Shown in pieces: positions 41,601 to 54,512 of a stretch of DNA of 64,000 bases; within the stretch, counting starts at the first letter, position 1; each line of letters starts with the position of its first letter. The notes under the pieces are model-generated. The model had not been told where the DNA came from and ran no database searches. It saw nothing but the letters and a program-made list of their open reading frames with translations. This DNA comes from Schistocerca nitens (Eukaryota; Arthropoda; Insecta; Orthoptera; Acrididae), in NCBI RefSeq assembly GCF_023898315.1, contig NC_064622.1, positions 75,216,387 through 75,280,386 of the forward strand, in the 5' to 3' direction. A program made the position numbers and the translations under genes.

Positions 41601-43762
41601 TTTTGTACTCTAAGTGAGGGAAGTGTCAGTATGTCCAATGAAAAGACAGAAGTGTGCAAGGGGTATTCCTGGGCCTGCGTTAACGAAGCTCTAGTGAAAT
41701 GCAACCACCAATCTAATCTCTTTAGTATCCGTTAAATTTTAATGTGTTCTATTGGTAATTTTCAACAGATGCAAATCTTGTAACACAAGAGCAATATTGT
41801 TACTAGGATCTACTTATACATGTTAAAATATTTTACGGTCGACAGCAGCATCTTCGGCGGCTTTGACATATACGTAACAAGATAGTACATTCTTTGATAC
41901 GTCATGGCCAGATGACTTTAGTAACGAAATGAGCTTTGCTAAAAGTGTTATGCACCGTAACACCACCAAAGAACGTACGAAGAACAGTTTTATGTTTCAC
42001 AATGCGTCTTTGGTACTTACTTATTAATTTTGACTGTGCCGAATGCCATATTAATTTTAAGGTATACTTACTGCAGGGCAGTATAGATAGATTTATATTA
42101 CATATGTGTTATTGGTGGTAGTAATACGAAGTAATGGTTTGTGTTTCTTTGTATTACAGAGCTAGATAAATGGATAATACATTTTCGAAACACATTGTGT
42201 TAAGAAAAATCACACATATTCGATAACTAGTGCGTAATAATCTCCGAACTGCTTTAGGAAAAAAAAACTTCTTAATCCGGAAGTTTATATTCCAAGTTAA
42301 CAATTTTTGAGAAATTCTTTTTTGCTATTGCTCCTCTATTTCTGCACTGATCAGTTATTTTAATATCTAAATAGTAGAATGACCGACTACTTTCATTGTC
42401 TCATTTCCTAAACCGACTACCTGAGCATAGCCTGAAGAAACTGATTACATTCCATCGATTACTTTACAATGTCTTCGTGGTACTATCTTATCGCCCGTGA
42501 TGTGCCCACAGTGCAGTTTAATACTGTTTACCGACCATAATTCATTACCGGATATGGAACATTATTCGTCACACTAACTTACAGAAACACACCACATTCA
42601 TGATGCAGTGGAATACAGTGCGGGAAAAAGGGTGCAGGAGAACTGAGGTCATCCTAATTGGAAAAGATTTTCTGTCAGGGTTACAAACTTGCAGGCCACA
42701 AAAACTGACAGCAGTACTTCAGAAAGAATCCCCCGCACACTAGAATTTGAACAAATGACTTCGTGTAACTGTGTAAGGGAATTTCCATCTACAAGTACCA
42801 GACAACTGGCCTGTAAACACACACTTCGATTAATATGGTGTGGAGAATACTGGGTACGATGCAGTTGCGTTCTAATCATAAGAAAATTGTGAGGTCAAAT
42901 GATATTGAACCCAGAGTCCAGTTCTGTCAAGGGATTACGTTGAAAATTATGCCTACTGACACATCATCGTCGGTCCGAACAGCTGATATTAACTTACGCT
43001 GCTGTTGCGTGTAGTTTACATTAATTTAAAAACTAATAATGAGTCGAAAGGGTCCGCATTCCTGCAAGAATACAATTTCGGTTTATTCCGAAAAGATGTT
43101 TCACAACAGCTGTGACATCATCAGTGGTTTTCCTTTTATTGTTTCGAGTGTAAAATTATGTGTGCCCTGTGGCTGACGAACTAAATGTTCATTGCGAATT
43201 TTGTTTCACGTGCCTGATGTTTCGGCTCCAGACGGTGGAGACAACATCAGAGGGTACACAGAGTCAGACAGCAATTTCATCCGTAAACAACATCATCAAC
43301 ACGACCTGTTTATACATATTTATAAGGAGTATCCAGACTCGTTGCTCTGCTATATTAATTTTTATTTCTTTCCCTTTCACTACACATATGTTTCGGTTAA
43401 ACTGCCATTATCGAGAGAGCCTTGGTACAATGTTGGTGACATTATCTTCATTATACCCTTTTGTGTTATAATAGAACGTTGGGCATGAATTGCTGCTCAT
43501 GTATATACTGTCTAAATGGAGTGACATACATTGTCATCGTTGGCTACTGTATTTTGACTATCGTTCTATATTTCCTGAATTAATGTGATAATTAATTTGT
43601 TATGACCGTAATGTCATGGTTTTGTAGCTACAACGTTGCCCCCTTACAAAGTATAAGCACTGTTATGCAGATGAAATATACTTGTGCGTGTGTCTATGGT
43701 TGCTGTATGTTCATAGTAATCTATGTTTATAGCGATCGTAGGTGCTATTAATTTTATTGGGT
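41601..43762. other. No recognisable feature
   Basis: About 2.2 kb of AT-rich DNA, the longest stretch in the window without an identifiable repeat. Open frames at 43160-43488 are short and resemble nothing I know. Confidence 0.45.
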
Positions 43763-43771
43763 AGTTGTTTT

Positions 43772-44252
43772 GTTAACATCGAGTATAGATTTAAGTGTCA
43801 GGAAGACGTTTCTGGAAGTATTTGTATGGAGCGTAGCCATGTATGGAAGTGAAACATGGACAATAACTAGTTTGGACAAAAAGAGAATATAAGCTTTCGA
43901 AATGTGGTACTACAGAAGAATGCTGAAGATTAGATGGGTAGATCATATAACTAATGAGGAGGTATTGAATAGGATTGGGGAGAAGAGAAGTTTGTGGCAC
44001 AACTTGACTAGAAGAAGGGATCGGTTGGTAGGACATGTCCTGAGGCATCAAGGGATCACCAATTTAGTATTGGAGGGCAGCGTGGAGGGTAAAAATCGTA
44101 GTGGGAGACCAAGAGACGAATACACTAAACAGATTCAGAAGGATGTAGGTTGCAGTAGGTACTGGGATATGAAGAAGCTTGCACAGGATAATTGTAGCAT
44201 GGAGAGCTGCATCGAACCAGTCTCAGGACTGAAGACAACAACAACAACAACG
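43772..44252 (+). mobile_element. 5'-truncated RTE-like LINE, 9-bp target duplication
   Basis: Sequence equals the last 480 bp of the element ending at 53815: VFVWSVAMYGSETWTITSLD, MLKIRWVDHITNEEVLNRIG, GRPRDEYTKQIQKDVG, then CTGAAGACAACAACAACAAC. Two early stops and a shift near the end break it. AGTTGTTTT is duplicated at 43763-43771 and 44253-44261, so it inserted as a short tail copy. Confidence 0.9.
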
Positions 44253-44261
44253 AGTTGTTTT

Positions 44262-44583
44262 ATATTGGACGTGTATGCTTTTGTCAACTTCTGTTTTCGA
44301 GAGTTCTCCGTAAACTATGAGATACACCTACGTGTTGTATTGAGGCTCTGCCGTATGTTTCCGGAGTATGTGAATGAACAACGGTGTTAAGGCTTTATAT
44401 TGGTGTGTGTCGTCTTTGCCTGATCACTCCATGTTTGACGTCTGTTTAAGACAGTGTTATTACTCATGGAACACACACGTTGAAAGCACCGATGATTGCT
44501 GTTAATCAGTCGAAATCGATATGCAAATTAAATAACGAAAGCATGATCTTGCGGCTGGTTGCTGCTTATTTGGTAATTTTATG
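44262..44583. other. No recognisable feature
   Basis: Spacer between an RTE tail copy and a SINE; nothing seen. Confidence 0.4.
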
Positions 44584-44594
44584 GTCTACGGTCG

Positions 44595-44803
44595 AAATGG
44601 TTCAAAATGGTTCAAATGGCTCTGAGCACTATGGGACTCAACTGCTGTGGTCATAAGTCCCCTAGAACTTAGAACTACTTAAACCTAACTAACCTAAGGA
44701 CATCACACACACCCATGCCCGAGGCAGGATTCGAACCTGCGACCGTAGCAGTCCCGCGGTTCCGGACTGCAGCGCCAGAACCGCTAGACCACCGCGGCCG
44801 GCA
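44595..44803 (-). mobile_element. tRNA-headed SINE (AGAGCC-tail family), 11-bp target duplication
   Basis: Antisense copy. The tail GGTTCAAATGGCTCTGAGCA is repeated once in part (GGTTCAAAATGGTTCAAATGG). GTCTACGGTCG is duplicated at 44584-44594 and 44804-44814. Confidence 0.94.
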
Positions 44804-44814
44804 GTCTACGGTCG

Positions 44815-45400
44815 CTGCACAACTTGGAAACCATATGGAGCCCCCCATTCATTTGAAAATCAGTTATTTATCCAACTGTTTGTCTTTCTGATTGCCTGTA
44901 TGCATACTTATTCACACGGTAAATCAGAAGCAATAGTCTCATATTTTTTGAGTAACGAAAATTAACAGTAATTTATAGTGTGACAAGTGTATCTCTCCCC
45001 ATATTGAACCTAATCCCTTTCATCCTTGAAACTCTCGAAAAAGACTATTCTGTCCGTTGCTTCACAAGTCTGCAACAGCAAGGCTTCGATTTCAAGAGCT
45101 CGACTGATCCATCATTCTTAACAGCCATCATTTGTACCCTGTCGAAAAACCTAAATGGGGGGCACAAGAAGGGATAGAAAAGAGAGTGTGACAGAGATTC
45201 TCGTCCTGTTCAAAAAATGTGAGAGGGGAATGCCTCGTACTTGACTTTGCTGCTGTATCTGAGAAAAGCATAGGTTAGGCGGAATCTTAAACAACGGGAG
45301 ACTCGAGCTGCCCGTCGGAAAGAATGTGGCTTAGCAAAGATTAATACTGTTATAAAAAGAAGTTAAAATAAAAGAGAATGATATTGGGTTAATTTTTTAG
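44815..45400. other. No recognisable feature
   Basis: AT-rich spacer preceding a GC-rich block. Confidence 0.4.
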
Positions 45401-45409
45401 GACCGCGCA

Positions 45410-46130
45410 GTGACCACCTGTTGGCAATCTCACGGTTCGGCGCACACAGGACGCGCGGCCAGGTTTTTCGTCCAGCGTCTCCGCCGGCTGCCGGAACCGC
45501 CTACCCGAGAGCGAGGCCCGCGGAACCGCGCTGCGGACGCCTCGGTAACCACATTACTTACCGACCAGCGGCACAATTCACGGACGTCGGTCCGGTCGCG
45601 GCGTGCAGCAGGCCAACTGTTTAGCGGGTCCGCGGAATCCCATTAGCCACTGTGTCCCGCAGGGGCGGGGCCAGGCTGCAGCGGGGGCGGAGCGGCGTCG
45701 GCAGTTGTCGGCGGTAATAAGCGCCAAATTACTGCGGTTTTGCGCGCATCCCGATACCTCCTCCAGCCGGCTGGTTAGCCGACGTCCCAGCGACCAGACC
45801 CACGCGCTCACTCGGCCGCCCACGGAGTGCATTCTAGCGGAAAATCCGCACTTTCGTCCGCGGCGCGCGCTTTGTCAGCCGTATAAAACGCGTCCACTCT
45901 CTCAACTTTACAATAATGCCTCAAAAGTGTAATATTATCATAACTTCAAACGGAACCGGGCCGTGCCGGCAGGGAAGGGCCGGCCGATATTTGGGCCACG
46001 ATGCTTGTTTTCCGTCGGCCGAGTTGCTACGTGCGCCCCCGCTCTCGCTATCCCCCCACTCCCCACCCTACTTCCCCGTTCCTACCATACAGCGACAACA
46101 GCAGCAGGTCGCTGGTCGGACCGGCGTCCA
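45410..46130. other. CpG-rich block with a TATA-like core
   Basis: Dense CpG and GC words (CGCGGCCAGG, GGGGCGGGGCC, GCGGCGTCGG), plus AGCGCCAAATTACTG near 45718. TATAAA lies at 45882-45887 inside GC-rich DNA. An ATG at 45916 opens a 100-codon frame to 46218 with low-complexity, Pro- and Gln-rich content that I do not believe is a gene. Could be a CpG-island promoter; unproven. Confidence 0.4.
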
Positions 46131-46490
46131 TTTTCGACTATGCGCCACTTTCTGCCGCGAAATTGTAATTAAACTAAAAGGCTCTCTGCTTCACAGAATC
46201 CGTTTGCCTGCCTTTTGATGCATAAGCTTAGCGCAAAATCCCACCCCTTTCCAGCTCTCTCGCGCCCCTGACCGCCTCCATTCCTTCTCAACACACGCGA
46301 GCAAATTTAGCAGAGAGGATTGTTGTCAAAACAATGCAGCTCCAAATATAAGACCGTATTTTCCTGATGGTTTGTGGCTGTAACATTCCGCCCAGAACGA
46401 GCTGAATGCAGTCTCGACAATGATTTATCCTGGCAACAGTGAGGTAGAGAACTTCCCACAGTCTTTAAAGCAAGCATATATTGAATAGGG
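46131..46490. other. No recognisable feature
   Basis: Spacer before the 5'-truncated LINE. Confidence 0.4.
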
Positions 46491-46493
46491 GGA

Positions 46494-48000
46494 TAGAGAA
46501 ACAATTAAAATCGCTCAAAACAGGAAAGGCCGCTGGACCTGATGGGATACCAGTTAGATTTTACACAGAGTACGCGAAGGAATTTGCCCCCCTTCTTGCA
46601 GTGTTGTACCGTAGGTCTCTAGAAGAGCGTAGCGTTCCAAAGGATTGAAAAAGGGCAGAGGTCATCCCCGTTTTCAAGAAGGGACGTCGAACAGATGTGC
46701 AGAACTACAGAGCTATATCTCTAACGTCGATCAGTTGTAGAATTTTGGAACACGTATTATGTTCGAGTATAATGACTAGAAATCTACTCTGTAGGAATCA
46801 GCATGGGTTTCGAAAAAGACGATCGTCTGAAACCCAGCTCGAGCTATTCGTCCACGAGACTCAGAGGGCGATAGACAGGGGTTCCCAGGTAGATGCCGTG
46901 TTTCTTGACTTCCGCAAGGCGTTCGATACAGTTCCCAACAGTCGTTTAATGAACAAAGTAAGAGCATATGGACTATCAGACCAACTGTGTGATTGGATTG
47001 AAGAGTTCCTAGATAACAGAACGCAGCATGTCATTCTCGATGGAGAGAAGTCTTCCGAAGTAAGAGTGACTTTAGGTGTGCCGCAGGGGAGTGTCGTAGG
47101 ACCGTTGCTATTCACAATATACGTAAATGACCTTGTGGGTGACATCGGAAGTTCACTGAGGCTTTTTGCGGATTATGCTGTGGTATATCGATAGGTTGTA
47201 ACAATGGAAAATTGTACTGAAATGCAGGAGGATCTGCAGCGTATTGACGCATGGTGCAGGGAATAGCAATTGAATCTCAATGTAGACTAGTGTAATATGC
47301 TGCGAATACATAGAAAGAAAGATCCCTTATCATTTAGCTACAATATAGCAGGTCAGCAACTAGAAGCAGTTAATTCCATAAATTATCCAGGAGTACGCAT
47401 TAGGAGCGATTTAAAATGGAATGATCATATAAAGTTGATCGTCGGTAAAGCAGATGCCAGACTGAGATTCATTGGAAGAATCCTAAGGAAATGCAATCCG
47501 AAAACAAAGGAAGTAGGTTACAGTACGCTTGTTCGCCCACTGCTTGAATACTGCTCAGCAGTGTGGGATCCGTACCAGATAGGGTTGATAGAAGAGATGG
47601 AGAAGATCCAACGGAGAGCAGCGCGCTTCGTTACAGGATCGTTTGGTAATCGCGAAAGCGTTACGGAGATGATAGATAAACTCCAGTGGAAGACTATGCA
47701 GGAGAGGCGCTCAGTAGCTCGGTACGGGCTTTTGTTGAAGTTTCGAGAACATACCTTCACCGAGGAGTCAAGCAGTATATTGCTCCCTGCTACGTATATC
47801 TCGCGAAGAGACCATGAGGATAAAATCAGAGAGATTAGAGCCCACACAGAGGCATACCGACAATCCTTCTTTCCACGAACAATACGAGACTGGAATAGAA
47901 GGGAGAACCGATAGAGGTACTCAAGGTACCCTCCGCCACACACCGTCAAGTGGCTTGCGGAGTATGGATGTAGTTGTAGATGGAGATATAGATGTAGAAT
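46494..48000 (+). pseudogene. 5'-truncated jockey-group LINE, nearly complete RT
   Basis: From 46500 the coding sequence runs through KTGKAAGPDGIPVRFY, a stop (TGG to TGA) near 46645, then NYRAISLTSISCRILEHVL, NQHGFRKRRSSETQLELF, AVFLDFRKAFDTVP (motif A), GVPQGSVVGPLLFTIYVNDL (motif B) and LFADYAV (the FADD site with the second Asp changed to Tyr). Two more in-frame stops near 47195-47290 follow. The open frame 47297-47914 carries ARLRFIGRIL, LVRPLLEYCSAVWDPYQ and TEAYRQSFFPRTIRDWNR. The 3' end is a GATGTA-type repeat near 47960-48000. Dead by at least three nonsense changes and an active-site substitution. Confidence 0.9.
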
Positions 48001-48714
48001 ATCAGAATGTAGTCTCTTAGGATTCTGTTCCTGGAAGACATTTGCATCACCAGTAATCGACAAGAGTAGGAAAGGGTGTGGCCTGTTGGTAGCGATCGCT
48101 GGACTTCGCGCAGATATCCTGGATTGAATTCTAAGCTACCCTGCAGGGTGTCATGGCAGTAAAGCATGTGACAATGTTGACAGTGATATATCCACCTACA
48201 TAGAAAGCTAAACAGGTTGTTGGAAAGTCAAGGTGAACAACTTTTGTTTCGCTGACCTGGTTATGCCCCTGAGAAGCGGCAGGACATAAACACTGCGGTG
48301 TTAGTATGCAAAGCGTGTTGCCTATCACCCAGTCATCTGGTCTTCGTGAAAGGCGGGAGGCTGAGCAGAATAAAAGTTCCTGATTCGCTTCTAAAATAGC
48401 TTTCTCCATGTTTTATTGTTAAAAAATCACTGTAAATTCACTGGTGTAGGTAATATCATGCACTCCCTGTTAGTTCCGCAAATCTTGTCATCCCAGAGCC
48501 AGGGAATACTGAAGGATTCCTAGCGTGGTTGGCAAGCGCTAGCGAACATTTTCCCTCTGGCAACAGCTGTTTCCCATGACGTGATCTGCCGTTTGTCACA
48601 AAGAACTTAAAACACCCTGTACACCAAAGTCCCCGCCATCCAGCGTAGACTGCATAGCAGAGGGCATATTCTACCAATATTGTCGATTGTCACTTACCCT
48701 CTTCTCACATGATA
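48001..48714. other. No recognisable feature
   Basis: Spacer between two LINE copies; neither strand shows a family block. Confidence 0.4.
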
Positions 48715-49690
48715 TATTGAAAACTATGGGTGAAAGGCAAAAGACAGATTCCAGATTTGTAGATTTCCGGAAGGCATTTGACACGATTCCACACTGCAGG
48801 CGCTGAACGATGGTATGAGCATGCGGTATAAGTACACAGTTATGTAAGTGGCTGGAAGCCCTCCTAAATAACAGGACCCAGTATGCTCTCCTCGACGGCG
48901 AGTGTTCATCAGACAAGGTGGGCAGCAATCAGTTTTTTTTTTTTTTTTTTTTTTTGCGATGCATGGCAGCTAGCTCTAAATGTGGAAAAAATGTAAGTTA
49001 ATGCTGATGAATAGGAAGGTCAAACCTCTAACGTTCGGATACAGAATTACTAGTGTCCTGCTTGACACTGTAAAGTAGTTTAAATAACTGGGCATAACGT
49101 TGCGAAGTGATAGGAGATGGAACGCGCATTTGAGATCTGTGACAGGGAAAACGAACGATCAACTTCGGTTTATTGGGAGAATTTTGGGAGAGAGTGGTTC
49201 ACATGTAAAGGAGAGAGCATATAGGACGCTGATGCGACCTATTTTTGAGTACTGCTCGAGTATTTGGGATCCGTACCAGGTCAGATTGAAGGAAGACATC
49301 GAAGTAATTCAGGGCGGGCTCTAGATTTGTTGCCGGTAGGTTCGAACAACACTTAAGTGTTACGGAGATGTTTCGGGAACTCAAATGGGAATCCTTGGAG
49401 GGAAGGCGACCTTATTTTCGAGGAACACTACTGAGAAAATTTAGAGAACTAGCATGTGACACTGACTGCCGAACGATTCCAAGCTGCGAACATATATTGC
49501 TCGCAGAAACTGCTAAGATACGAGAAATTAGGGTTCATACAGAGGCATATCGACAGTCGTTTTTCCCGTGATCTATTTGCGAGTGGAAGGGAAATGACAA
49601 GTAGTGGTACAGGAAACCCTCCGCCACGCACCGTTCGGTGGCTTGCGGAGTATCTATGCAGATGTAGGTGTATTCCATTTGTGTATTACG
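48715..49690 (+). pseudogene. Degenerate jockey-group LINE with a T-run replacing the RT core
   Basis: Begins at RFVDFRKAFDTIP (motif A, near 48755), continues LLNNRTQYALLDGECSSD, then a 23-T run at 48933-48955 stands where motif B and the FADD site should be. It resumes with WQLALNVEK, RFIGRILGESGSHVKERAY, LMRPIFEYCSSIWDPYQ (49100-49324), FRELKWESLEGRRPYF and TEAYRQSFFP (49368-49571), and a GATGTAGGTG-type 3' end. Frameshifted several times. Confidence 0.82.
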
Positions 49691-50424
49691 TGAGGGAAAG
49701 CTGGCCGTCCATTTGTCTCTAAACACAGCCTAAGCATTCTTACCTTATTCTAATGATCCCTGTGGTATCGTCCAGACATCGCAGTGCCACATCAAAGTCG
49801 GCAGCGCGAATCGATACCACATACGTCAGCGAGGGCTCGCTGCAATCAGCAACGACGTTTCGGCGGCGCTCCTGAAGACCACGTCCCCGTCCTAGCATTG
49901 GAGCGTCCTCGGACTGATATCAGCATAAGGCCGAGCTTGGAAGAGGTGTGACACAAATCGAGGTCTCAGCTTCAGCAACCAACTACATCGTGAAGGAACA
50001 GACATAGTCAGTTTCACATGAATATGTAGTTTAGTTAAAGTTGACAATTGTGCTTCGAGAGAACACTTGTTAATTGGTACATGAAGTGATGCTTTGGTAG
50101 TCCATGAGAATTGTAAATTATCCAGTACTCCTGTGCCAAAGAAGCGTGGCCAGTTTAAGTAAATCCTTTACTCATTTATGTAATAAAGTGAACTAATATT
50201 TCATCTGCTGTAGTTAAATATGAACCAGCTCCCAGAGCAATCAATGAACCCACTGTTGTGACGGGACAATTGTACATATTGTCACAACAATTCCCACACG
50301 AGGGAAAAAATAAAATTTCTCTAAATTTACTCAACAGGTGAAATGACAAAATTTCAGAGACTTTAATCGTCTCGTACAGATATGATTTAATGTACATATT
50401 GACTGAATCGGATTGCAGGTATGC
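49691..50424. other. No confidently recognisable feature
   Basis: The segment near 50120-50215 has AATAAA in a setting reminiscent of an LTR R/U5 region, but I cannot find a matching LTR, primer-binding site or internal gag/pol, so I do not call one. Confidence 0.35.
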
Positions 50425-50545
50425 GAACTGCTGTGCCAAAGTGGCTTAGTGGTTAGTGCACCTGCTTAGTACACAGCAGACCTAGGTTCGACTCCCGGCG
50501 TTGGTACAAAATTTCACTCGCCGCTTCACCGTATACATAGATTAA
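50425..50545 (+). mobile_element. tRNA-headed SINE (GTGGTTAGCGC family)
   Basis: Sense copy: GTGGCTTAGTGGTTAGTGCA (A box), GGTTCGACTCCCGG (B box), then GGTACAAAATTTCACTCGCC. Confidence 0.82.
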
Positions 50546-51455
50546 ATTACTCAACAAGGTGTGATGACAACTATGTACTCGTACTTCCAAGTATTTCCAT
50601 TTAGGGAAGTAGGCCAATCTGAAAATTTCCAAAATATGATTTTCCTATGCTGGAAACATTGTCTGGGCTGTCCGCTTCATTGTAGCGATCATCCCAAGTT
50701 AGCCAGAAACTGTGTCATCGAGTTACTAGACGATTTATGAAAAAGTCTCTCCGGAAACCATTTACAGACGTAATTTCAACGACGGCTTAACGGGCTTTGT
50801 TGAAATTATGATCGTTCTCGAACTTGAGGACGGACCAGCAAGTTAAAACTTGGGCACAAAAGCGAACTACAAGCGTACCGAGCAAGCAGAGCAGCGGATG
50901 ACAGAAGTTTCCAAATAAGCCCGCATGACCACCATGGCCACAAAGAAGATGGAGGAAGGATTGCTGTATGTCGAGAGATTGCTGGCTAGAGGTATGTTTA
51001 CACAAAATGTAGCCCAAAATTTTTAAACGCGTTTTTCTCTCGACCGTGTTTTCCAGAGTGCCGGGCATTGTAACCTGAGAACTTTACATAAGCCTGTGAT
51101 CGTATTTTAATGCCGGCATTCTAAACTCAGGGTACGTAGGCGTTTTACTTTAGTTTCAAAAGTGCATTTTCGTTGCGTGCCTTTGTTTCGATAACTGAGG
51201 CGAAGAAATCATTTGTTTCAAGGCGTCACCATTTTGTTAGAACTCAATATGTTTCCGTTGTGCTGAAAATGTATTGTAAATGACTTATTTCGCGAAACGC
51301 TTTCGATACCAATGTCCCGGCTGCAAGCTCTCCTTCCACCTGTGCAGCGGTTACAGGGAGCGTCTGATGTGGACACATAAATGATTTTTTAAAGACAAAA
51401 GTACAAGGAATAAAACTATATCAACTAATTTAGCATCACGTGTTATTTTACTTTG
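50546..51455. other. No recognisable feature
   Basis: AT-rich spacer before the RTE element. Confidence 0.4.
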
Positions 51456-51459
51456 TCAT

Positions 51460-53815
51460 AGAATTGTAGAATTTTGCACAGAGCATAACTTAATCATAGC
51501 TAACACTTGGTTCAAGAATCATAAAAGAAGGTTGTATACCTGGAAGAATCCTGGAGATACTAATAGGTATCAGATAGATTATATAATGGTAAGACAGAGA
51601 TTTAGGAACCAGGTTTTAAATTGTAAGACATTTCCAGGGGCAGATGTGGATTCTGACCACAATCTATTGGTTATGAACTGCAGATTGAAACTGAAGAAAC
51701 TGCAAAAAGGTGGGAATTTAAGGAGATGGGACCTGGATAAACTGAAAGAACCAGAGGTTGTAGAGAGTTTCAGGGAGAGCATAAGGGAACAATTGACAGG
51801 AATGGGGGAAAGAAATACAGTAGAAGAAGAATGGGTAGCTCTGAGGGATGTAGTAGTGAAGGCAGCAGAGGATCAAGTAGGTAAAAAGACGAGGGCTAAT
51901 AGAAATCCTTGGGTAACAGAAGAAATATTGAATTTAATTGATGAAAGGAGAAAATATAAAAATGCAGTAAATGAAGCAGGCAAAAAGGAATGCAAACGTC
52001 TCAAAAATGAGATCGACAGGAAGTGCAAAATGGCTAAGCATGGATGGCTAGAGGACAAATGTAAGGATGTAGAGGCTTGTCTCACTACGGGTAAGATAGA
52101 TACTGCCTACAGGAAAATTAAAGAGGCCTTTGGAGAGAAGAGAACCACTTGTATGAATATCAAGAGCTCAGATGGCAACCCAGTTCTAAGCAAAGAAGGG
52201 AAGGCAGAAAGGTGGAAGGAGTATATAGAGGGTTTATACAAGGGCGATGTACTTGAGGACAATATTATGGAAATGGAAGAGGATTAGATGAAGATGAAAT
52301 GGGAGATAAGATACTGCGTGAAGAGTTTGACAGAGCACTGAAAGACCTGAGTCGAAACAAGGCCCCGGGAGTAGACAACATTCCATTAGAACTACTGATG
52401 GCCTTGGGAGAGCCAGTCATGACAAAACTCTACCATCTGGTGAGCAAGATGTATGAGACAGGCGAAATACCCACAGACTTCAAGAAGAATATAATAATTC
52501 CAATCCCAAAGAAAGCAGGTGTTGACAGATGCGAAAATTACCGAACTATCAGTTTAATAAGTCACAGCTGCAAAATACTAACGCGAATTCTTTACAGACG
52601 AATGGAAAAACTAGTAGAAGCGGACCTCGGGGAAGATCAGTTTGGATTCCGTAGAAATGTTGGAACACGTGAGGCAATACTAACCTTACGAGTTATCTTA
52701 GAAGAAAGATTAAGAAAAGGCAAACCTACGTTTCTAGCATTTTAGACTTAGAGAAAGCTTTTGACAACGTTAACTGGAATACTCTCTTTCAAATTCTGAA
52801 GGTGGCAGGGGTAAAATACAGGGAGCGAAAGGCTATTTATAATTTGTACAGAAAGCAGATGGCAGTTATAAGAGTCGAGGGGCATGAAAGGGAAGCAGTG
52901 GTTGGGAAAGGAGTGAGACAGGGTTGTAGCCTCTCCCCGATGTTATTCAATCTGTATATTGAGCAAGCAGTAAAGGAAACAAAAGAAAAATTCGGAGTAG
53001 GTATTAAAATTCATGGAGAAGAAGTAAAAACTTTGAGGTTCGCCGATGACATTGTAATTCTGTCAGAGACAGCAAAGGACTTGGAAGAGCAGTTGAACGG
53101 AATGGACAGTGTCTTGAAAGGAGGATATAAGATTAACATCAACAAAAGCAAAACAAGGATAATGGAATGTAGTCAAATTAAATCGGGTGATGCTGAGGGG
53201 ATTAGATTAGGAAATGAGACACTTAAAGTAGTAAAGGAGTTTTGCTATTTAGGGAGTAAAATAACTGATGATGGTCGAAGTAGAGAGGATATAAAATGTA
53301 GACTGGCAATGGCAAGGATCGTTTCTGAAGAAGAGAAATTTGTTAACATCGAGTATAGATTTAAGTGTCAGGAAGTCGTTTCTGAAAGTATTTGTATGGA
53401 GTGTAGCCATGTATGGAAGTGAAACATGGACGATAACCAGTTTGGACAAGAAGAGAATAGAAGCTTTCGAAATGTGGTGCTACAGAGGAATGCTGAAGAT
53501 AAGGTGGGTAGATCACGTAACTAATAAGAAGGTATTGAATAGGATTGGGGAGAAGAGAAGTTTGTGGCACAACTTGACTAGGAGAAGGGATCGGTTGGTA
53601 GGACATGTTTTGAGGCATCAAGGGATCACAAATTTAGCATTGGAGGGCAGCGTGGAGGGTAAAAATCGTAGAGGTAGACCAAGAGATGAATACACTAAGC
53701 AGATTCAGAAGGATGTAGGTTGTAGTAGGTACTGGGAGATGATGAAGCTTGCACAGGATAGAGTAGCATGGAGAGCTGCATCAGACCAGTCTCAGGACTG
53801 AAGACCACAACAACA
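51460..53815 (+). pseudogene. RTE-like LINE, 5'-truncated, long and mildly damaged
   Basis: Starts within the AP endonuclease: EFCTEHNLIIANTWFK, then the open frame 51532-52287 with YTWKNPGDTNRYQIDYIMV and VDSDHNLLVMNC (the SDH catalytic motif). After a one-base shift near 52287 the frame 52299-52745 gives the RT start (NKAPGVDNIPLELL, NYRTISLISHSCKILTRIL, GEDQFGFRRNVGTREAI). A shift near 52740 leads to 52802-53422 with VRQGCSLSPMLFNLYI and LRFADDIVIL (intact FADD). A shift near 53325 leads to the C-terminal block 53340-53801 (MLKIRWVDHV, GRPRDEYTKQIQ). The tail is (CAA)n at 53795-53820. Three small frameshifts are the main lesions, so this is a fairly young copy. The 3' portion is shared with 43772-44252. 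Confidence 0.93.
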
Positions 53816-53827
53816 ACAACAGATTCA

Positions 53828-54440
53828 TCCACATTTTAAGAGAGAACACAGTCATTAAGTGGAAATTTTCTCCAGGTCTTTCTGCGATTCCATATCATTA
53901 TCCAACGATAATACAATCCTGTACCCAATACTATCGTCGGCGAACAATCCTACAGTGATTCTGATCTTGTCTGATAAATCGTTTACGTATAATGAAAAAA
54001 ATTGATGTACCATTACGTTCCATGCTGTGTAATATTTCCCCGATCGGGATTATGCGCTGGCTTCTGTTAGTTGCGAAGATGCTACGTATGAGCGTATCTT
54101 TGTTAATGTTGACGATATAGCGTGGTGTCGAACACCTTTCGGAAATCTTGGAAGACTTTATCTACGTACTCACCTGCATCTATAATTTTCAAGAGGCCAT
54201 TTATGAGTAAAGGAAGCAAGTATTTTTTTTCTGAATCCATGCTGATTCTTTGAGCAAAACATGTTTTCCTCCAAGAACATCATGGTATTTGAACTTAGAA
54301 TATGTTCTAGGATCTTTCAGTAAACAATTGGGGACGTTAACCTCTGCGCAACTTTGACGTTTTTGAGGAACAGGCAGTATGTCGACACGGAAGTTCACCA
54401 TATTCCTACTCCCATCAAAAGGTGTTGTTCCATCTTACCT
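53828..54440 (-). pseudogene. LINE reverse transcriptase relic, internally deleted
   Basis: Minus-strand blocks: NVPNCLLKDPRTYSKFKYHD and KHVLLKESAW (fingers), DAGEYVDKVFQDFRKVFDT (motif A), and after a deletion INDLSDKIRI and GLFADDS (FADD site). Order and spacing fit a jockey-group RT with motif B deleted. It abuts the RTE 3' tail. Confidence 0.65.
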
Positions 54441-54512
54441 TATCTATGCTGTTTTCATGAATGTTGATTCGTATATCTGAAGATTCGGTGACCGCAACCA
54501 TTTCGGACTTAC

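Noticed and set aside
43160-43488. Two overlapping roughly 100-aa frames
   Set aside because: No recognisable motif in either frame and no supporting signals.
45916-46218. 100-aa frame downstream of a TATA-like box
   Set aside because: Low-complexity Pro/Gln/Arg content driven by GC-rich composition, with no domain.
50120-50215. LTR retrotransposon end
   Set aside because: AATAAA in an LTR-like setting but no partner LTR, primer-binding site or gag/pol sequence.
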